Positions 1 through 7,837 of a DNA stretch of 45,566 bases are shown piece by piece. A model generated the notes under the pieces. That model worked only from the letters and a program-made list of their open reading frames with translations, did no database searches and had not been told where the DNA came from. The stretch's first letter is position 1. Every line of letters begins with the position of its first letter. Both the position numbers and the translations under genes were made by a program. Source of the DNA: Woeseiaceae bacterium (lineage in GTDB: Bacteria > Pseudomonadota > Gammaproteobacteria > Steroidobacterales > Woeseiaceae); assembly GCA_030066655.1 (NCBI GenBank), contig JASJBE010000005.1, positions 1-45,566 of the forward strand. Reading direction: 5' to 3'.

Positions 1-90
1 GAGCCCTGGGAGGTCGAGGCGGGCTTCGTGCTGGCCTGTCAGTCCAGGCCCCGGTCCGATGAGATCGTGCTGGATTACGACAAGGCGTGA
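1..90 (+). CDS. C-terminal fragment of a 2Fe-2S ferredoxin reductase (PaaE-like)
   Basis: Only the last 29 codons are in the window; the gene starts upstream of base 1 and ends with TGA at 88-90. The readable tail contains LACQSRPRSDEIVLDYDKA. This resembles the extreme C-terminus of phenylacetyl-CoA epoxidase reductase (PaaE) and related FAD/NAD(P)H reductases, whose C-terminal plant-type ferredoxin domain ends in a CQ-x-P-x-SD-x-VxxDYD pattern. The single cysteine would be the last ligand of the 2Fe-2S cluster. Such proteins pass electrons from NAD(P)H to an oxygenase. The assignment rests on a short tail, so other ferredoxin-reductase or ring-oxygenase reductase families are possible. No partner oxygenase is visible because the window begins here. 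Confidence 0.6.
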   Translation, partial: EPWEVEAGFVLACQSRPRSDEIVLDYDKA

Positions 91-442
91 GGCGGTGCCG
101 CCCGGGTTGTGTTGGTGGTTCTGAGGTTTTTTGGACCTCTGTGTTTTCGGGCCGCGAACGTACCGCCAATGGTGGTTCTTGTTGACAATCTTGACTTGTC
201 CCGGAGCGCCGCGTCGCAGGAGGATCGGTCGCAAAGTGTCGCTGAGGTCCTGCCGGGGCGAGTCAGTGCGTCAAGATGGTCTGAACCCCTACGATTTTTC
301 GCACTCTTGCAAGACTCTCATAGAGCCGCTTTTCTTGACTTGGCGCGATTACAAAAGCCTCCGCGGCACGAGAGGCGTAGAATCAGGCGGCTAAAGCTGT
401 GCGCCCCGTGCATACGAAACAATAATCAGAGGCCATCCGGCG
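91..442. other. Intergenic region upstream of fabA
   Basis: This 352-bp gap has no convincing gene. A weak hairpin (GAGGT 123-127, ACCTC 135-139, followed by a short T stretch) may end the preceding transcript. A TTGACA hexamer lies at 182-187 but no -10 box follows at normal spacing, and a TAGAAT at 378-383 lacks a good -35. A 10-bp palindrome TCTTGCAAGA sits at 305-314. The fabA promoter must be here, but I cannot place it. Two short overlapping ORFs show no coding signature and are not called. Confidence 0.5.
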
Positions 443-988
443 ATGAATAATTCCAGTGCTGCGAGCGAACTGCCGCCGCGACAAAACGCTTACTCCTATG
501 ACGACCTGATCAGGGCCGGTCACGGTGAACTGTTCGGGCCTGAGAACGGCCGTTTACCGCTGCCACCAATGCTGATGATGGATCGCATCCCGCTGATCGC
601 GGGCGACGGCGGCAAGTATGGCAAAGGCGAGATCAAAGCCGAGCTCGACGTCAAACCCGAGCTGTGGTTCTTCGATTGCCATTTCGAGAGCGACCCGGTC
701 ATGCCGGGTTGCTTGGGCCTCGACGCCCTGTGGCAGCTGGTTGGCTTCCACATGGTCTGGTCGGGTCACCCGGGACGCGGACGTGCGCTCGGTGTCGGCA
801 AGGTCAAGTTTTTCGGCCAGGTCCTGAAGAAGGCCAAACTGGTGACTTACCAGCTCGACATCAAACGAGTAATATCGCGCAAGCTCGTGCTGGCGATCGC
901 GGACGGATCCATGTCCGTCGATGGCCGCGAGATCTACACGGCCGAGGACCTGCGAGTCGGCCTGTTCTCCTCTACTGACGATTTTTAG
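443..988 (+). CDS. fabA: 3-hydroxydecanoyl-ACP dehydratase/isomerase FabA
   Basis: 181 aa, close to the E. coli FabA length of 172. The enzyme dehydrates 3-hydroxydecanoyl-ACP and isomerises the trans-2 product to cis-3-decenoyl-ACP, the branch point to unsaturated fatty acids in the cytoplasm. The catalytic histidine lies in [16 protein letters not shown] (His80) and the aspartate in [11 protein letters not shown] (Asp94); the typical LMMDR and [11 protein letters not shown] stretches are also present. The N-terminus is about 9 residues longer than in E. coli. The ATG at 443 has an AGAGG-type ribosome site 8-12 bases upstream. fabB starts 9 bp after the stop, the classical fabAB operon arrangement. 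The assignment is secure. Confidence 0.97.
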   Translation: MNNSSAASELPPRQNAYSYDDLIRAGHGELFGPENGRLPLPPMLMMDRIPLIAGDGGKYGKGEIKAELDVKPELWFFDCHFESDPVMPGCLGLDALWQLVGFHMVWSGHPGRGRALGVGKVKFFGQVLKKAKLVTYQLDIKRVISRKLVLAIADGSMSVDGREIYTAEDLRVGLFSSTDDF

Positions 989-997
989 GAAGAATTC

Positions 998-2212
998 ATG
1001 CGTCGCGTAGTTATCACCGGCATCGGTGCCGTCAGCTGTATTGGCAATAACAAGGAAGACATCACGGACGCGCTGAAGAACGGCCGTTCGGGTATCGTGG
1101 CTAACGAGTCGTTCGCGGAGATGGGGCTCCGTAGTCTCGTGTCCGGCAGTGTCGACATCGACATTAAGGAGCACATCGATCGCAAGGTGCTTCGATTCAT
1201 GGGCGACGCCGCCGCCTACGCGTACATTGCAATGCAAAGATCGATCGAGGACGCGGGCCTCGAAGAAAGTGATGTATCGAATCCTCGCAGCGGCCTTATC
1301 GCGTCGTCCGGCGGCGCGTCCAGTGAGAACATCATCACGAGCTCCGACACGCTTCGCTCGCGCGGCGTGCGCAGGATCGGTCCCTACATGGTGCCGCGTA
1401 CGATGAGCAGTTCGGTATCGGCCTGCCTCGCGACCCCGTTCAAGATCAAGGGCGTCAACTACTCGATTACGTCGGCGTGCGCGACCAGCGCACACTGCAT
1501 CGGCGCGGCCGCCGAGCAGATCCAGATCGGCAAGCAGGATATTGTGTTTGCGGGCGGTGGCGAGGAAGAGCACTGGAACCTGTCCAGCATGTTCGACGCG
1601 ATGGGGGCACTGTCCACGAAGTACAATGACGAGCCGACGCTCGCATCGCGGCCCTACGACGTCAATCGTGATGGCTTCGTCAGCGCGGCCGGTGCCGGCA
1701 TGCTCGTTGTCGAGGAGCTGGAACACGCGAAGGCGCGCGGCGCGAAGATCTACGCGGAGATTGTCGGTTACGGCGCCACGTCCGATGGCTTTGACATGGT
1801 CGCGCCATCCGGCGAAGGCGCCGTGCGTTGCATGGAGCTGGCTAAGGCCACCGTGGATGGACCCATCGACTACATCAACACGCACGGCACCAGCACGCCG
1901 GTCGGCGACGTCAAGGAGGTCGAGGGCATCATGCGCGTCTTCGGCGACGACATGCCGCACTTCGGCTCGACCAAGTCGATGGTCGGACATTCGCTGGGTG
2001 CGACGGGCGCTCAGGAAGCGATCTTCTGCCTGCTGATGATGGAGAATGACTTCATCGCGCCGTCGATCAATGTCATCGACCCCGATCCGGTCGTCGAGGG
2101 TACGCCGCTGGTGACCGAACGCATCGACAATGCCGGGCTCAGGACCGCAATGTCGAACAGCTTCGGCTTTGGTGGTACAAACGCTACGCTGGTGTTACAG
2201 AAACTGGATTAA
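998..2212 (+). CDS. fabB: Beta-ketoacyl-ACP synthase I FabB
   Basis: 404 aa, the usual length. FabB elongates cis-3-decenoyl-ACP made by FabA, committing the chain to unsaturated fatty acids. The thiolase-fold Cys-His-His triad is visible: Cys161 in [11 protein letters not shown], His296 in [11 protein letters not shown] and His331 in [11 protein letters not shown]; the C-terminal [15 protein letters not shown] glycine-rich stretch is intact. The ribosome site AGGAAGA overlaps the fabA stop, so translation is probably coupled. The last 11 codons (2180-2212, [10 protein letters not shown] plus TAA) are the template of the tandem array that follows immediately after the stop (2213-2596). The gene itself is complete and shows no sign of damage. 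Confidence 0.97.
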   Translation: MRRVVITGIGAVSCIGNNKEDITDALKNGRSGIVANESFAEMGLRSLVSGSVDIDIKEHIDRKVLRFMGDAAAYAYIAMQRSIEDAGLEESDVSNPRSGLIASSGGASSENIITSSDTLRSRGVRRIGPYMVPRTMSSSVSACLATPFKIKGVNYSITSACATSAHCIGAAAEQIQIGKQDIVFAGGGEEEHWNLSSMFDAMGALSTKYNDEPTLASRPYDVNRDGFVSAAGAGMLVVEELEHAKARGAKIYAEIVGYGATSDGFDMVAPSGEGAVRCMELAKATVDGPIDYINTHGTSTPVGDVKEVEGIMRVFGDDMPHFGSTKSMVGHSLGATGAQEAIFCLLMMENDFIAPSINVIDPDPVVEGTPLVTERIDNAGLRTAMSNSFGFGGTNATLVLQKLD

Positions 2213-2596
2213 CCAACTATCGTCGCGAATGCTACGTTAGTGCTCCAGAAACTGGACTAACCGGCTATCGTTGCGAACGCTACGCTGATGTTACAGAAAC
2301 TGGATTAACCGACTATCGTCGCAAATGCTACCTTGGTGCTTCAGAAACTGGACTAACCGACAATCGTTGCGAATGCTACGTTAGTGCTCCAGAAACTGGA
2401 TTAACCGTCTATCGTTGCGAACGCTACATTGGTGTTACAGAAACTGGACTAACCGGCTATCGTCGCTAACGCTACCTTGGTGTTACAGAAACTGAACTAA
2501 CCGGCTATCGTTGCGGACGCTACCTTGGTGCTACAGAAACTGGACTCACCGGCAATCGTTACTAACGCTACGTTGGTGTTACAAAAACTGGAATGA
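2213..2596 (+). repeat. Tandem array of fabB gene ends, 8 x 48 bp
   Basis: Directly after the fabB stop, eight contiguous 48-bp units follow without any indel: 2213-2260, 2261-2308, 2309-2356, 2357-2404, 2405-2452, 2453-2500, 2501-2548, 2549-2596. Each consists of a 15-bp linker plus a copy of the last 11 fabB codons with stop. In the fabB frame (48 = 16 codons) a unit reads [19 protein letters not shown]. Units 1-5 differ from the real gene end by 15 synonymous codon changes and one missense (Val to Met in unit 2). Examples are Leu CTG/TTA/TTG, Leu TTA/CTC/CTT, Thr ACG/ACC/ACA and Asp GAT/GAC. Units 1-6 end in TAA. The distal units are more worn: unit 6 has Asp to Asn, unit 7 has Asn to Asp and stop TAA changed to TCA, unit 8 has Ala to Thr in the linker, Asp to Glu and TGA. 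There are no unique spacers, so it is not CRISPR. Confidence 0.97.
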
Positions 2597-2644
2597 CTGG
2601 CGCGCATCAGCCATCGCCGGTGTAGAGCCAGCAGGGTAAACCGC

Positions 2645-3499
2645 ATGACCATCGAGACCGTTTCAGAGACAAGCTGCTTCGGCGGACGCATTGGCTTCTA
2701 CCAGCATCGTTCCGATGCCAATGACTGCGACATGCGCTTCTCCGTTTTCGTGCCCCCTCAGGCAGAACGGGGTCCCGTACCGGTGCTGACCTTTCTGTCA
2801 GGCCTCACGTGCACCGAAGAGAACTTCATGGTCAAGAGCGGCGCGCAGCGCGTCGCCTCGGAACTTGGCCTGATGCTCGTGTCTCCGGACACGAGCCCAC
2901 GTGGTGAGACCGTGCCGGACGATCCGCACGGTGACTACGACTTCGGCCTCGCGGCCGGTTTCTACCTGAATGCGACGCAGGCGCCGTGGTCGGCGCACTA
3001 TCACATGTACGACTACATCACGCGTGAGCTGCCTGCCGCCGTCTTTGGGCATTTCCCGGGTGACGGGTCGCGGCATGCGCTCAGCGGTCATTCCATGGGC
3101 GGGCACGGCGCGTTGGTCATCGGTCTGCGCAACCCCGGCATGTTCCGGTCGCTGTCGGTGTTTGCACCCATCTGTACGACGCTGCACTCACCGTGGGGCA
3201 GCAAGGCCCTGAGTCATTATCTCGGTGATGACAAGAACGACTGGACGGGATACGACGCGTGCGAAGTGGTTCGCGGCGTCAAAGACCCCGACGCATACCC
3301 GACGATTCTCGTCGACCAGGGCGCCGACGATCCGTACCTCGAGGAACAGCTGAAGCCGGACCTGCTCGAGGCGGCCTGCCGCGAGAGCGGTGTCTCCATC
3401 GATCTGCGCATCCATGCAGGCTACGACCACGGCTACTACTTCATCAGCACGTTCATCGAAGAACACCTCCGCAGGCACTACGAGATCCTGGCGAGCTGA
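2645..3499 (+). CDS. fghA: S-formylglutathione hydrolase
   Basis: 284 aa, the family length (about 280; human esterase D, E. coli FrmB/YeiG). It hydrolyses S-formylglutathione to formate and glutathione, the last step of glutathione-dependent formaldehyde detoxification in the cytoplasm. An alpha/beta-hydrolase fold is indicated by LTFLSGLTCTEENF near residues 48-61, the nucleophile elbow GHSMGG (Ser150), the acid in DQGADDPYL (Asp228 or 229) and His262 in GYDHGYYF. SPDTSPRG and the CTEENF loop are family hallmarks. The ATG at 2645 follows GCAGGG at 8 bp. No formaldehyde dehydrogenase neighbour is visible. The TauE gene starts 2 bp after its stop, so the two are probably cotranscribed. Confidence 0.95.
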   Translation: MTIETVSETSCFGGRIGFYQHRSDANDCDMRFSVFVPPQAERGPVPVLTFLSGLTCTEENFMVKSGAQRVASELGLMLVSPDTSPRGETVPDDPHGDYDFGLAAGFYLNATQAPWSAHYHMYDYITRELPAAVFGHFPGDGSRHALSGHSMGGHGALVIGLRNPGMFRSLSVFAPICTTLHSPWGSKALSHYLGDDKNDWTGYDACEVVRGVKDPDAYPTILVDQGADDPYLEEQLKPDLLEAACRESGVSIDLRIHAGYDHGYYFISTFIEEHLRRHYEILAS

Positions 3500-3501
3500 T
3501 C

Positions 3502-4323
3502 ATGGGCGCAGCCGAGACCTGGCTCGTCCTCGCCGCCGCCATGGCCGCGACGGGCATCGTTGCCGGCATCATGGCCGGCCTGTTCGGTATCGGCGGCGGC
3601 ATCGTCATCGTGCCGGTGCTCGAGTTCGCCCTGGCGACGCTCGGCGTCGATCCGACGATTCGCATGCACATCGCCGTGTCGACGTCACTCGCGACGATCA
3701 TCCCGACATCGATTTCGTCGGCGCGCGCCCATTATCGCCACGACGCTGTCGACTTCGACATCGTTCGTCGCTGGGCGGCGTTTGTCGTCATCGGGGCCCT
3801 GCTCGGTGCCTTCATGGCATCGCGCGTCGACTCCGACGTGCTCGCCGTCATCTTCGCGACAACGGCTGCGTTCGTCGCGATGAAGACGCTGTTCCGGTTC
3901 GGCCAGACCGAGGTCACGCAAGACATCCCGCGCAATCCGCTTGTTGCACTGTTGCCGACCGGCATCGGCGCCGTATCGACGATGATGGGCATCGGCGGCG
4001 GCGTGCTGTCGGTCATGGTGCTGCGCCTTTTTAACCAGCCGATTCACCGGGCGATCGGGACCGCGGCTTTGTTTGGTTTCGCGATTGCCATTCCGGGCAC
4101 GCTCGGCATGATCATCGCCGGCTGGGACGACCCGCGCCTGCCGGCCGGTTCACTGGGGTTCGTCAGCCTGCTCGGGTTCGTCGCGATCGCGCCGATGACG
4201 GTGCTCGCCGCGCCAATTGGCGCCCGGCTGGCGCACGCATTCTCGGAAAAAGTGCTGAGTCGCCTGTTCGCGGGCTTCCTGATCGTCGCATCGATACGCC
4301 TGTTCGCAAGCGTTCTCGCCTGA
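3502..4323 (+). CDS. TauE/SafE-family membrane permease (anion exporter-like)
   Basis: 273 aa integral membrane protein. The frame is open well upstream, but the ATG at 3502, two bases after the fghA stop, gives the normal family start. Two homologous halves carry the TauE/SafE glycine motifs: GLFGIGGGIVIVPVL near residue 28 and GIGAVSTMMGIGGGVLSVMVL near residue 155, each followed by hydrophobic segments, about eight in all. Family members export sulfite, sulfoacetate or related organic anions; the substrate cannot be told from sequence. Pairing with fghA is unexplained. Its 3' end faces the convergent TauE/UreH-like gene at 4363-5103, with 39 bp between and no clear terminator. Confidence 0.9.
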   Translation: MGAAETWLVLAAAMAATGIVAGIMAGLFGIGGGIVIVPVLEFALATLGVDPTIRMHIAVSTSLATIIPTSISSARAHYRHDAVDFDIVRRWAAFVVIGALLGAFMASRVDSDVLAVIFATTAAFVAMKTLFRFGQTEVTQDIPRNPLVALLPTGIGAVSTMMGIGGGVLSVMVLRLFNQPIHRAIGTAALFGFAIAIPGTLGMIIAGWDDPRLPAGSLGFVSLLGFVAIAPMTVLAAPIGARLAHAFSEKVLSRLFAGFLIVASIRLFASVLA

Positions 4324-4362
4324 AAACGCGGCAACGTTTCGATCGGGAAGCGGCTGCGGCGA

Positions 4363-5103
4363 TCAGTCGCTGACGACGGCAGCGGCCATGTGATGATGGT
4401 GCGCATGGCCGCCGTCCGTCGGCCCGAGCACCTTGTAGGCCGGCATCGCCATCGTCGCCACGCCGATCGCCACCAGCAGCAGGCCCGCGACGAGCGCGCG
4501 GCGCTTGTTTGCCAGCAGCCGGTTCAGCGATGCGGCGCTCAGGCCCGTAAACAGCATTGCGGGCATCGTGCCGACGCCGAACGCAATCATGACCACGGCG
4601 CCGTGCAGCGGGTTCGAGCCCGCCATCGCGACCAGCAACATCGAGTAGACCAGCCCGCAGGGCAGAAGGCCCCATAACAGGCCAAGGCCCAGCGCCTTCG
4701 ACGGTGATGTCGCCGGCAGGACGTGTTTGGTCAGCGGCGACACAGAACGCCACAGGTAGCTACCGGCTTTCTCGACCGGTCCCAAAAGCTGCCATCCGAA
4801 CGCGATCTGGATACCCATCAGGATAATGACCAGGCCCGCCATCAACCGTATCGGCACGGCGAGGCCCGGGAGGACGTCGGTCAGTCCCTGGCCGGCGTAC
4901 GCCGACAGCGCGCCGAGCGATGCGTAGCTCAACAGTCGGCCGAGGTTGTAGGTGACAGCAAGCACCGGTTCCGACGCCGTCGCTTTCGCGCCCTGGCGCA
5001 TCGCGAACAGGCCGGACAGTCCGCCGCACATGCCGAGGCAGTGCGCGCTGCCGAACAGGCCGGCAGCGAGCGCGGGAACGATGAAGGCGAGCCAGTCGGC
5101 CAT
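4363..5103 (-). CDS. UreH/DsbD-type transmembrane protein of the cbb3 maturation cluster
   Basis: 246 aa, about six membrane segments. The N-terminal GSAHCLGMCGGLSGLFAMR is the hallmark of the UreH-like/cytochrome c biogenesis transmembrane family (often annotated as TauE/SafE), which typically lies directly after ccoS. A second conserved piece is GLLWGLLPCGLVYSML near residue 145, with a Pro-Cys in a membrane helix. The C-terminus carries a histidine run (GGHAHHHHMAAA), suggesting metal binding. Position at the end of ccoNOQP-G-H-I-S suggests a role in copper or haem handling during cbb3 assembly; this is inference from context. It starts 3 bp after the ccoS stop and is surely in the same operon. 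Confidence 0.88.
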   Translation of the reverse strand: MADWLAFIVPALAAGLFGSAHCLGMCGGLSGLFAMRQGAKATASEPVLAVTYNLGRLLSYASLGALSAYAGQGLTDVLPGLAVPIRLMAGLVIILMGIQIAFGWQLLGPVEKAGSYLWRSVSPLTKHVLPATSPSKALGLGLLWGLLPCGLVYSMLLVAMAGSNPLHGAVVMIAFGVGTMPAMLFTGLSAASLNRLLANKRRALVAGLLLVAIGVATMAMPAYKVLGPTDGGHAHHHHMAAAVVSD

Positions 5104-5106
5104 GTG

Positions 5107-5256
5107 TCAGCCCTTCGTCTCGTCTTTGTCGAAGATGCTCATCGCCGGAGACTCGAGATCATCGAACTGGCCGTTGCCCACTGCCCAGAAGAAAATGCCG
5201 ACCGCGGCTCCCAGAAGCAGCAGGCCAATCGGGATCAGGATGTAGAGAATACTCAT
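5107..5256 (-). CDS. ccoS: cbb3-type oxidase assembly protein CcoS
   Basis: 49 aa, a normal CcoS size. It has one N-terminal membrane helix (SILYILIPIGLLLLGAAVGIFFWAV) followed by the family tail NGQFDDLESPAMSIFDKDE. CcoS is needed for cofactor (haem b and copper) incorporation into CcoN in Rhodobacter. The ATG at 5256 overlaps the ccoI stop by four bases (ATGA), so the frame upstream of it, which is open, is not used. Assignment is secure from sequence and context. Confidence 0.95.
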   Translation of the reverse strand: MSILYILIPIGLLLLGAAVGIFFWAVGNGQFDDLESPAMSIFDKDETKG

Positions 5257-7613
5257 CGACTCAACCTCAGGGCGTTGAAGACCACCACCAGCGAGCTCGC
5301 GCTCATGCCGATCGCCGCAAGCCACGTCGGTACCATGCCGGCCGCTGCAAGCGGCACCGCCGCGATGTTATAGGCAATCGCCCAGCTCAGGTTCTGCCGG
5401 ACGATTCGAAGCGTTCGTTTCGATGCGGTTAACGCCGACGCCACCGGTGACAGGCCGTCGCCGAGAAACACGATGTCTGCGCGGGTCTGCGTCACTTCGG
5501 CGGCCGCGGCCGGTGCGATGGACACGTCTGCGCCAGCAATGACCGGCGCGTCGTTGATACCGTCGCCGACCATCAGCACGCGAGCGCCGCTTCGCTGCAG
5601 CGCCTGGATGGCGTCGAGCTTATCGGCCGGCGTCAGGCGGGCGTGCCAGGTGTCGATGCCCAGCGCGTCGGCGACGTGCTCGACGGCGTCGCTGCCGTCA
5701 CCGCTAAGGAGGCTTAACTCGAGCCCCATCGCACGGAGCTCGGCCAGCGTCTCAGCTGCATCCGCGCGGACGGCGTCCTGCAGCACGAACTCCGCCGCCG
5801 GACCCTCATCGTCACTCAGGACAACGCGCATGGCGGCCTCTGCCGACCGCGGCGTCGTCTCGTCGCCGTCCGGATCGCGACCGAGCGTCCAGGAATGATC
5901 GTCAACCAGCCCGAATATGCCCTTCCCTGGCAGGACACTGACGTTCAGTGCCTTAAGCGGTGTCTCGGTGTCTTTGAATGCGTTTGCAATCGGGTGTGAC
6001 GAGCTGGCCTCGAGCGCTGCGGCGATCTGCATGGCCTTTGCCTCGTCGAGTCCGTCCCGCAATGTCCGTACCTTCGTGATCGACGGTTTACCGAGTGTCA
6101 GCGTGCCCGTCTTGTCGAAGACGACGTGCGTGCAGCGCGCCAGCGCCTCGATCGAGTTCGAGTTCTTCAGCAGGAGTTTCAGCGACGCCATCTTGCTGTT
6201 GACGGCAGCGAAGGCGGCTGGCGTGGCCAGCGCCAGCGCGCACGGGCAGGTCACGACCAGCACGGACAGCGTCACGACGAAGGCGCGTGCCGGATCGATC
6301 ATGCTCCAGGCAACGGCGACGGCCGTCGCGAGCATCAGAATCACGAACACGAAATAGCTTGCGATGCGATCGGCCGTCTGCACGATCGCGGGCCGGTAGT
6401 GCAGGGCGGTACGGCTCAGGCGCTGGATGCCGCCGAGGATCGTGCTACTGCCGGTCGCGGTGACGCGGGCCTCGATGGCCGTGTCGAGGTTGATGCTGCC
6501 GGCGATGATTTCATCACCGACAACGCGCGGCTGAGGCCTCGATTCGCCGCTCAGGACCGATTCATCGACACTGGTCTCGCCCGACTCGATAACGGCGTCA
6601 GCCGGAATGTGGTCACCGGGCCTCAACAACACCAATTCGCCGACCTTGAGCGTTGCCACGGAGCGCGTGTGCTGCCTGTCGCCATCGAGCACGACGACGG
6701 TATCCGGCATCAGCGGCTTCAGCGCGTCCGCGACCGTTACGGCGCGCTGGCGCGCGCGCATCTCGATGAATCGACCCAATGTCAGGAAGAACACGAACAT
6801 GACGACCGAGTCGAACCAGACGTCGTCGCCGCGCGTAAATGTCGAATAGACCGAGCCCGCGTACGCGAGGCCGATTGCGATCGCGACGGGCAGGTCCATG
6901 CCGGGTTTCAATGCGAGCAGCCCGCGAATTGCGCCGTCGAAGAAAGGCCGGGCGGAATAGAAGACGACCGGCGTGGCGACGACCATCGACACCAGGCGCA
7001 GGAAGTGCGCCATGCGTTCGTCGATACCCTGGGCATCGCCGGCGTAGAGCGCGATCGCAAACATCATGACCTGCATCATGCCGAGAGAGGCGACCAGCAA
7101 GCGCTTCAGCGCGGTCCGTTCCTCGCCGTATTCCGGCCGGCCGCTTGCGTGTCGGCTTAGCGGACGCGGCGCATAGCCAACGGACGCCAGCAGCCCGAGC
7201 AGGCCACCGAGGCTTAAATCCTCAACGTGCCACTCGACGTAGACGCGATGGCTCAACGGATCGATGGACACGGATTCAACGGCGGGCGACGCGGACAGTG
7301 TGGCTTCGACGAGCCAGCTGCAGGCGGTGCAGTACATGCCCTCGACATAGATCGTCGTCGCAGCGACGCCGTCGAAAATCTCAGCGTAGGTGTCGAAGTT
7401 TTCGTCGTACTCGACGAAGCGCTGCGTCATGTCCTCAGGAATGAAGCCTTCCGGCGCGTCACGCAACTCGTAGTAGCGGCCCATACCGGCCGAGTGAATC
7501 ATCTCGCTGACAGCCTGGCAGCCGGCGCAGCAGAAGACGCGCGTCTCCGTGTCGACAACGGTGTCGAAGCCGGTTTTCAGTACCGGTAGTCCGCAATGGT
7601 AGCAACTGCTCAC
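5253..7613 (-). CDS. ccoI: Copper-transporting P1B-type ATPase CcoI (FixI)
   Basis: 786 aa from a GTG start at 7613 with GAGAGGA upstream. It pumps Cu(I) across the inner membrane to supply the CuB centre of cbb3 oxidase. Visible features: N-terminal zinc-ribbon-like cysteines CYHC (4-7) and CCAGC (28-32), heavy-metal-associated domain with MYCTACSW (CTAC 95-98), actuator LSGES (354-358), membrane CPC (456-458), phosphorylation motif DKTGT (Asp500), nucleotide-binding Ser-His-Pro (His540) and hinge GDGINDAP (683-690). A TTG codon at 7652 in the same frame lies inside the upstream repeat array and is not favoured. The first ten codons and the ribosome site of this gene are the unit repeated four more times upstream (7614-7801). 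It overlaps ccoS by 4 bp. Confidence 0.97.
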   Translation of the reverse strand: MSSCYHCGLPVLKTGFDTVVDTETRVFCCAGCQAVSEMIHSAGMGRYYELRDAPEGFIPEDMTQRFVEYDENFDTYAEIFDGVAATTIYVEGMYCTACSWLVEATLSASPAVESVSIDPLSHRVYVEWHVEDLSLGGLLGLLASVGYAPRPLSRHASGRPEYGEERTALKRLLVASLGMMQVMMFAIALYAGDAQGIDERMAHFLRLVSMVVATPVVFYSARPFFDGAIRGLLALKPGMDLPVAIAIGLAYAGSVYSTFTRGDDVWFDSVVMFVFFLTLGRFIEMRARQRAVTVADALKPLMPDTVVVLDGDRQHTRSVATLKVGELVLLRPGDHIPADAVIESGETSVDESVLSGESRPQPRVVGDEIIAGSINLDTAIEARVTATGSSTILGGIQRLSRTALHYRPAIVQTADRIASYFVFVILMLATAVAVAWSMIDPARAFVVTLSVLVVTCPCALALATPAAFAAVNSKMASLKLLLKNSNSIEALARCTHVVFDKTGTLTLGKPSITKVRTLRDGLDEAKAMQIAAALEASSSHPIANAFKDTETPLKALNVSVLPGKGIFGLVDDHSWTLGRDPDGDETTPRSAEAAMRVVLSDDEGPAAEFVLQDAVRADAAETLAELRAMGLELSLLSGDGSDAVEHVADALGIDTWHARLTPADKLDAIQALQRSGARVLMVGDGINDAPVIAGADVSIAPAAAAEVTQTRADIVFLGDGLSPVASALTASKRTLRIVRQNLSWAIAYNIAAVPLAAAGMVPTWLAAIGMSASSLVVVFNALRLSR

Positions 7614-7801
7614 ATCGAGTCCTCTCGGAGCGGTAGTCCACAATGGTAGCAACTGCTCACATCGAGTCCTCTCGGGGCGGTAGTCCGCAATGGTAGCAAC
7701 TGCTCACATCGAGTCCTCTCGGAGCGGTAGTCCGCAATGGTAGCAACTGCTCACATCGAGTCCTCTCGGAGCGGCAGTCCACAGTGAAAGCAGCTGCTCA
7801 T
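7610..7801 (-). other. Four overlapping 16-codon mini-ORFs copied from the ccoI start
   Basis: Each unit of the ccoI start array is an ORF with its own ribosome site: 7801-7751 (ATG start) and 7754-7704, 7707-7657, 7660-7610 (GTG starts). The encoded peptides are MSSCFHCGLPLREDSM, MSSCYHCGLPLREDSM, MSSCYHCGLPPREDSM and MSSCYHCGLPLREDSM, followed by TGA. Each stop overlaps the next start by four bases (GTGA), the last one overlapping ccoI itself, so the layout is a chain of potentially coupled reading frames. All four peptides keep the CxxC of CcoI. Whether any is translated cannot be told from sequence; the alternative is a passive by-product of duplication. Confidence 0.4.
7614..7801 (-). 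repeat. Tandem array of ccoI gene starts, 4 x 47 bp
   Basis: Four contiguous 47-bp units (7801-7755, 7754-7708, 7707-7661, 7660-7614, read on the minus strand) precede the real ccoI start. Each holds a start codon, the first ten ccoI codons (MSSCYHCGLP) and a 17-bp linker with the GAGAGGA ribosome site of the next start. The gene-proximal three units are almost identical: one linker change in the third (CTC to CCC) and one synonymous TGC/TGT in the fourth. The most upstream unit is the most different: ATG instead of GTG, AGC AGC for AGC AGT, TTT CAC TGT for TAC CAT TGC, CTG for CTA, with only Tyr to Phe changed in the peptide. The bases just upstream of it (CTCCTGAAGGCTAAAGG) resemble the linker and may be the ancestral leader. 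Confidence 0.96.
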
Positions 7802-7837
7802 CCTTTAGCCTTCAGGAGACTCAAACGAGGCCGCCGC

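Noticed and set aside
91-442. Small genes of 113 and 87 codons before fabA
   Set aside because: Overlapping frames without ribosome sites or recognisable protein; the second is internal to the first.
554-1990. 478-codon open frame on the minus strand across fabA and fabB
   Set aside because: It is a shadow of two unmistakable genes in GC-rich DNA; its protein has no recognisable motif and a biased composition.
2213-2596. CRISPR or attC/REP-type array
   Set aside because: Units are contiguous copies of the fabB end without unique spacers, without the palindromic form of REP or attC, and no cas or integrase gene is present.
7614-7652. Longer ccoI beginning at TTG 7652
   Set aside because: The extra residues are an out-of-frame reading of an array unit; the GTG at 7613 has a ribosome site and gives the family N-terminus MSSCYHCG.
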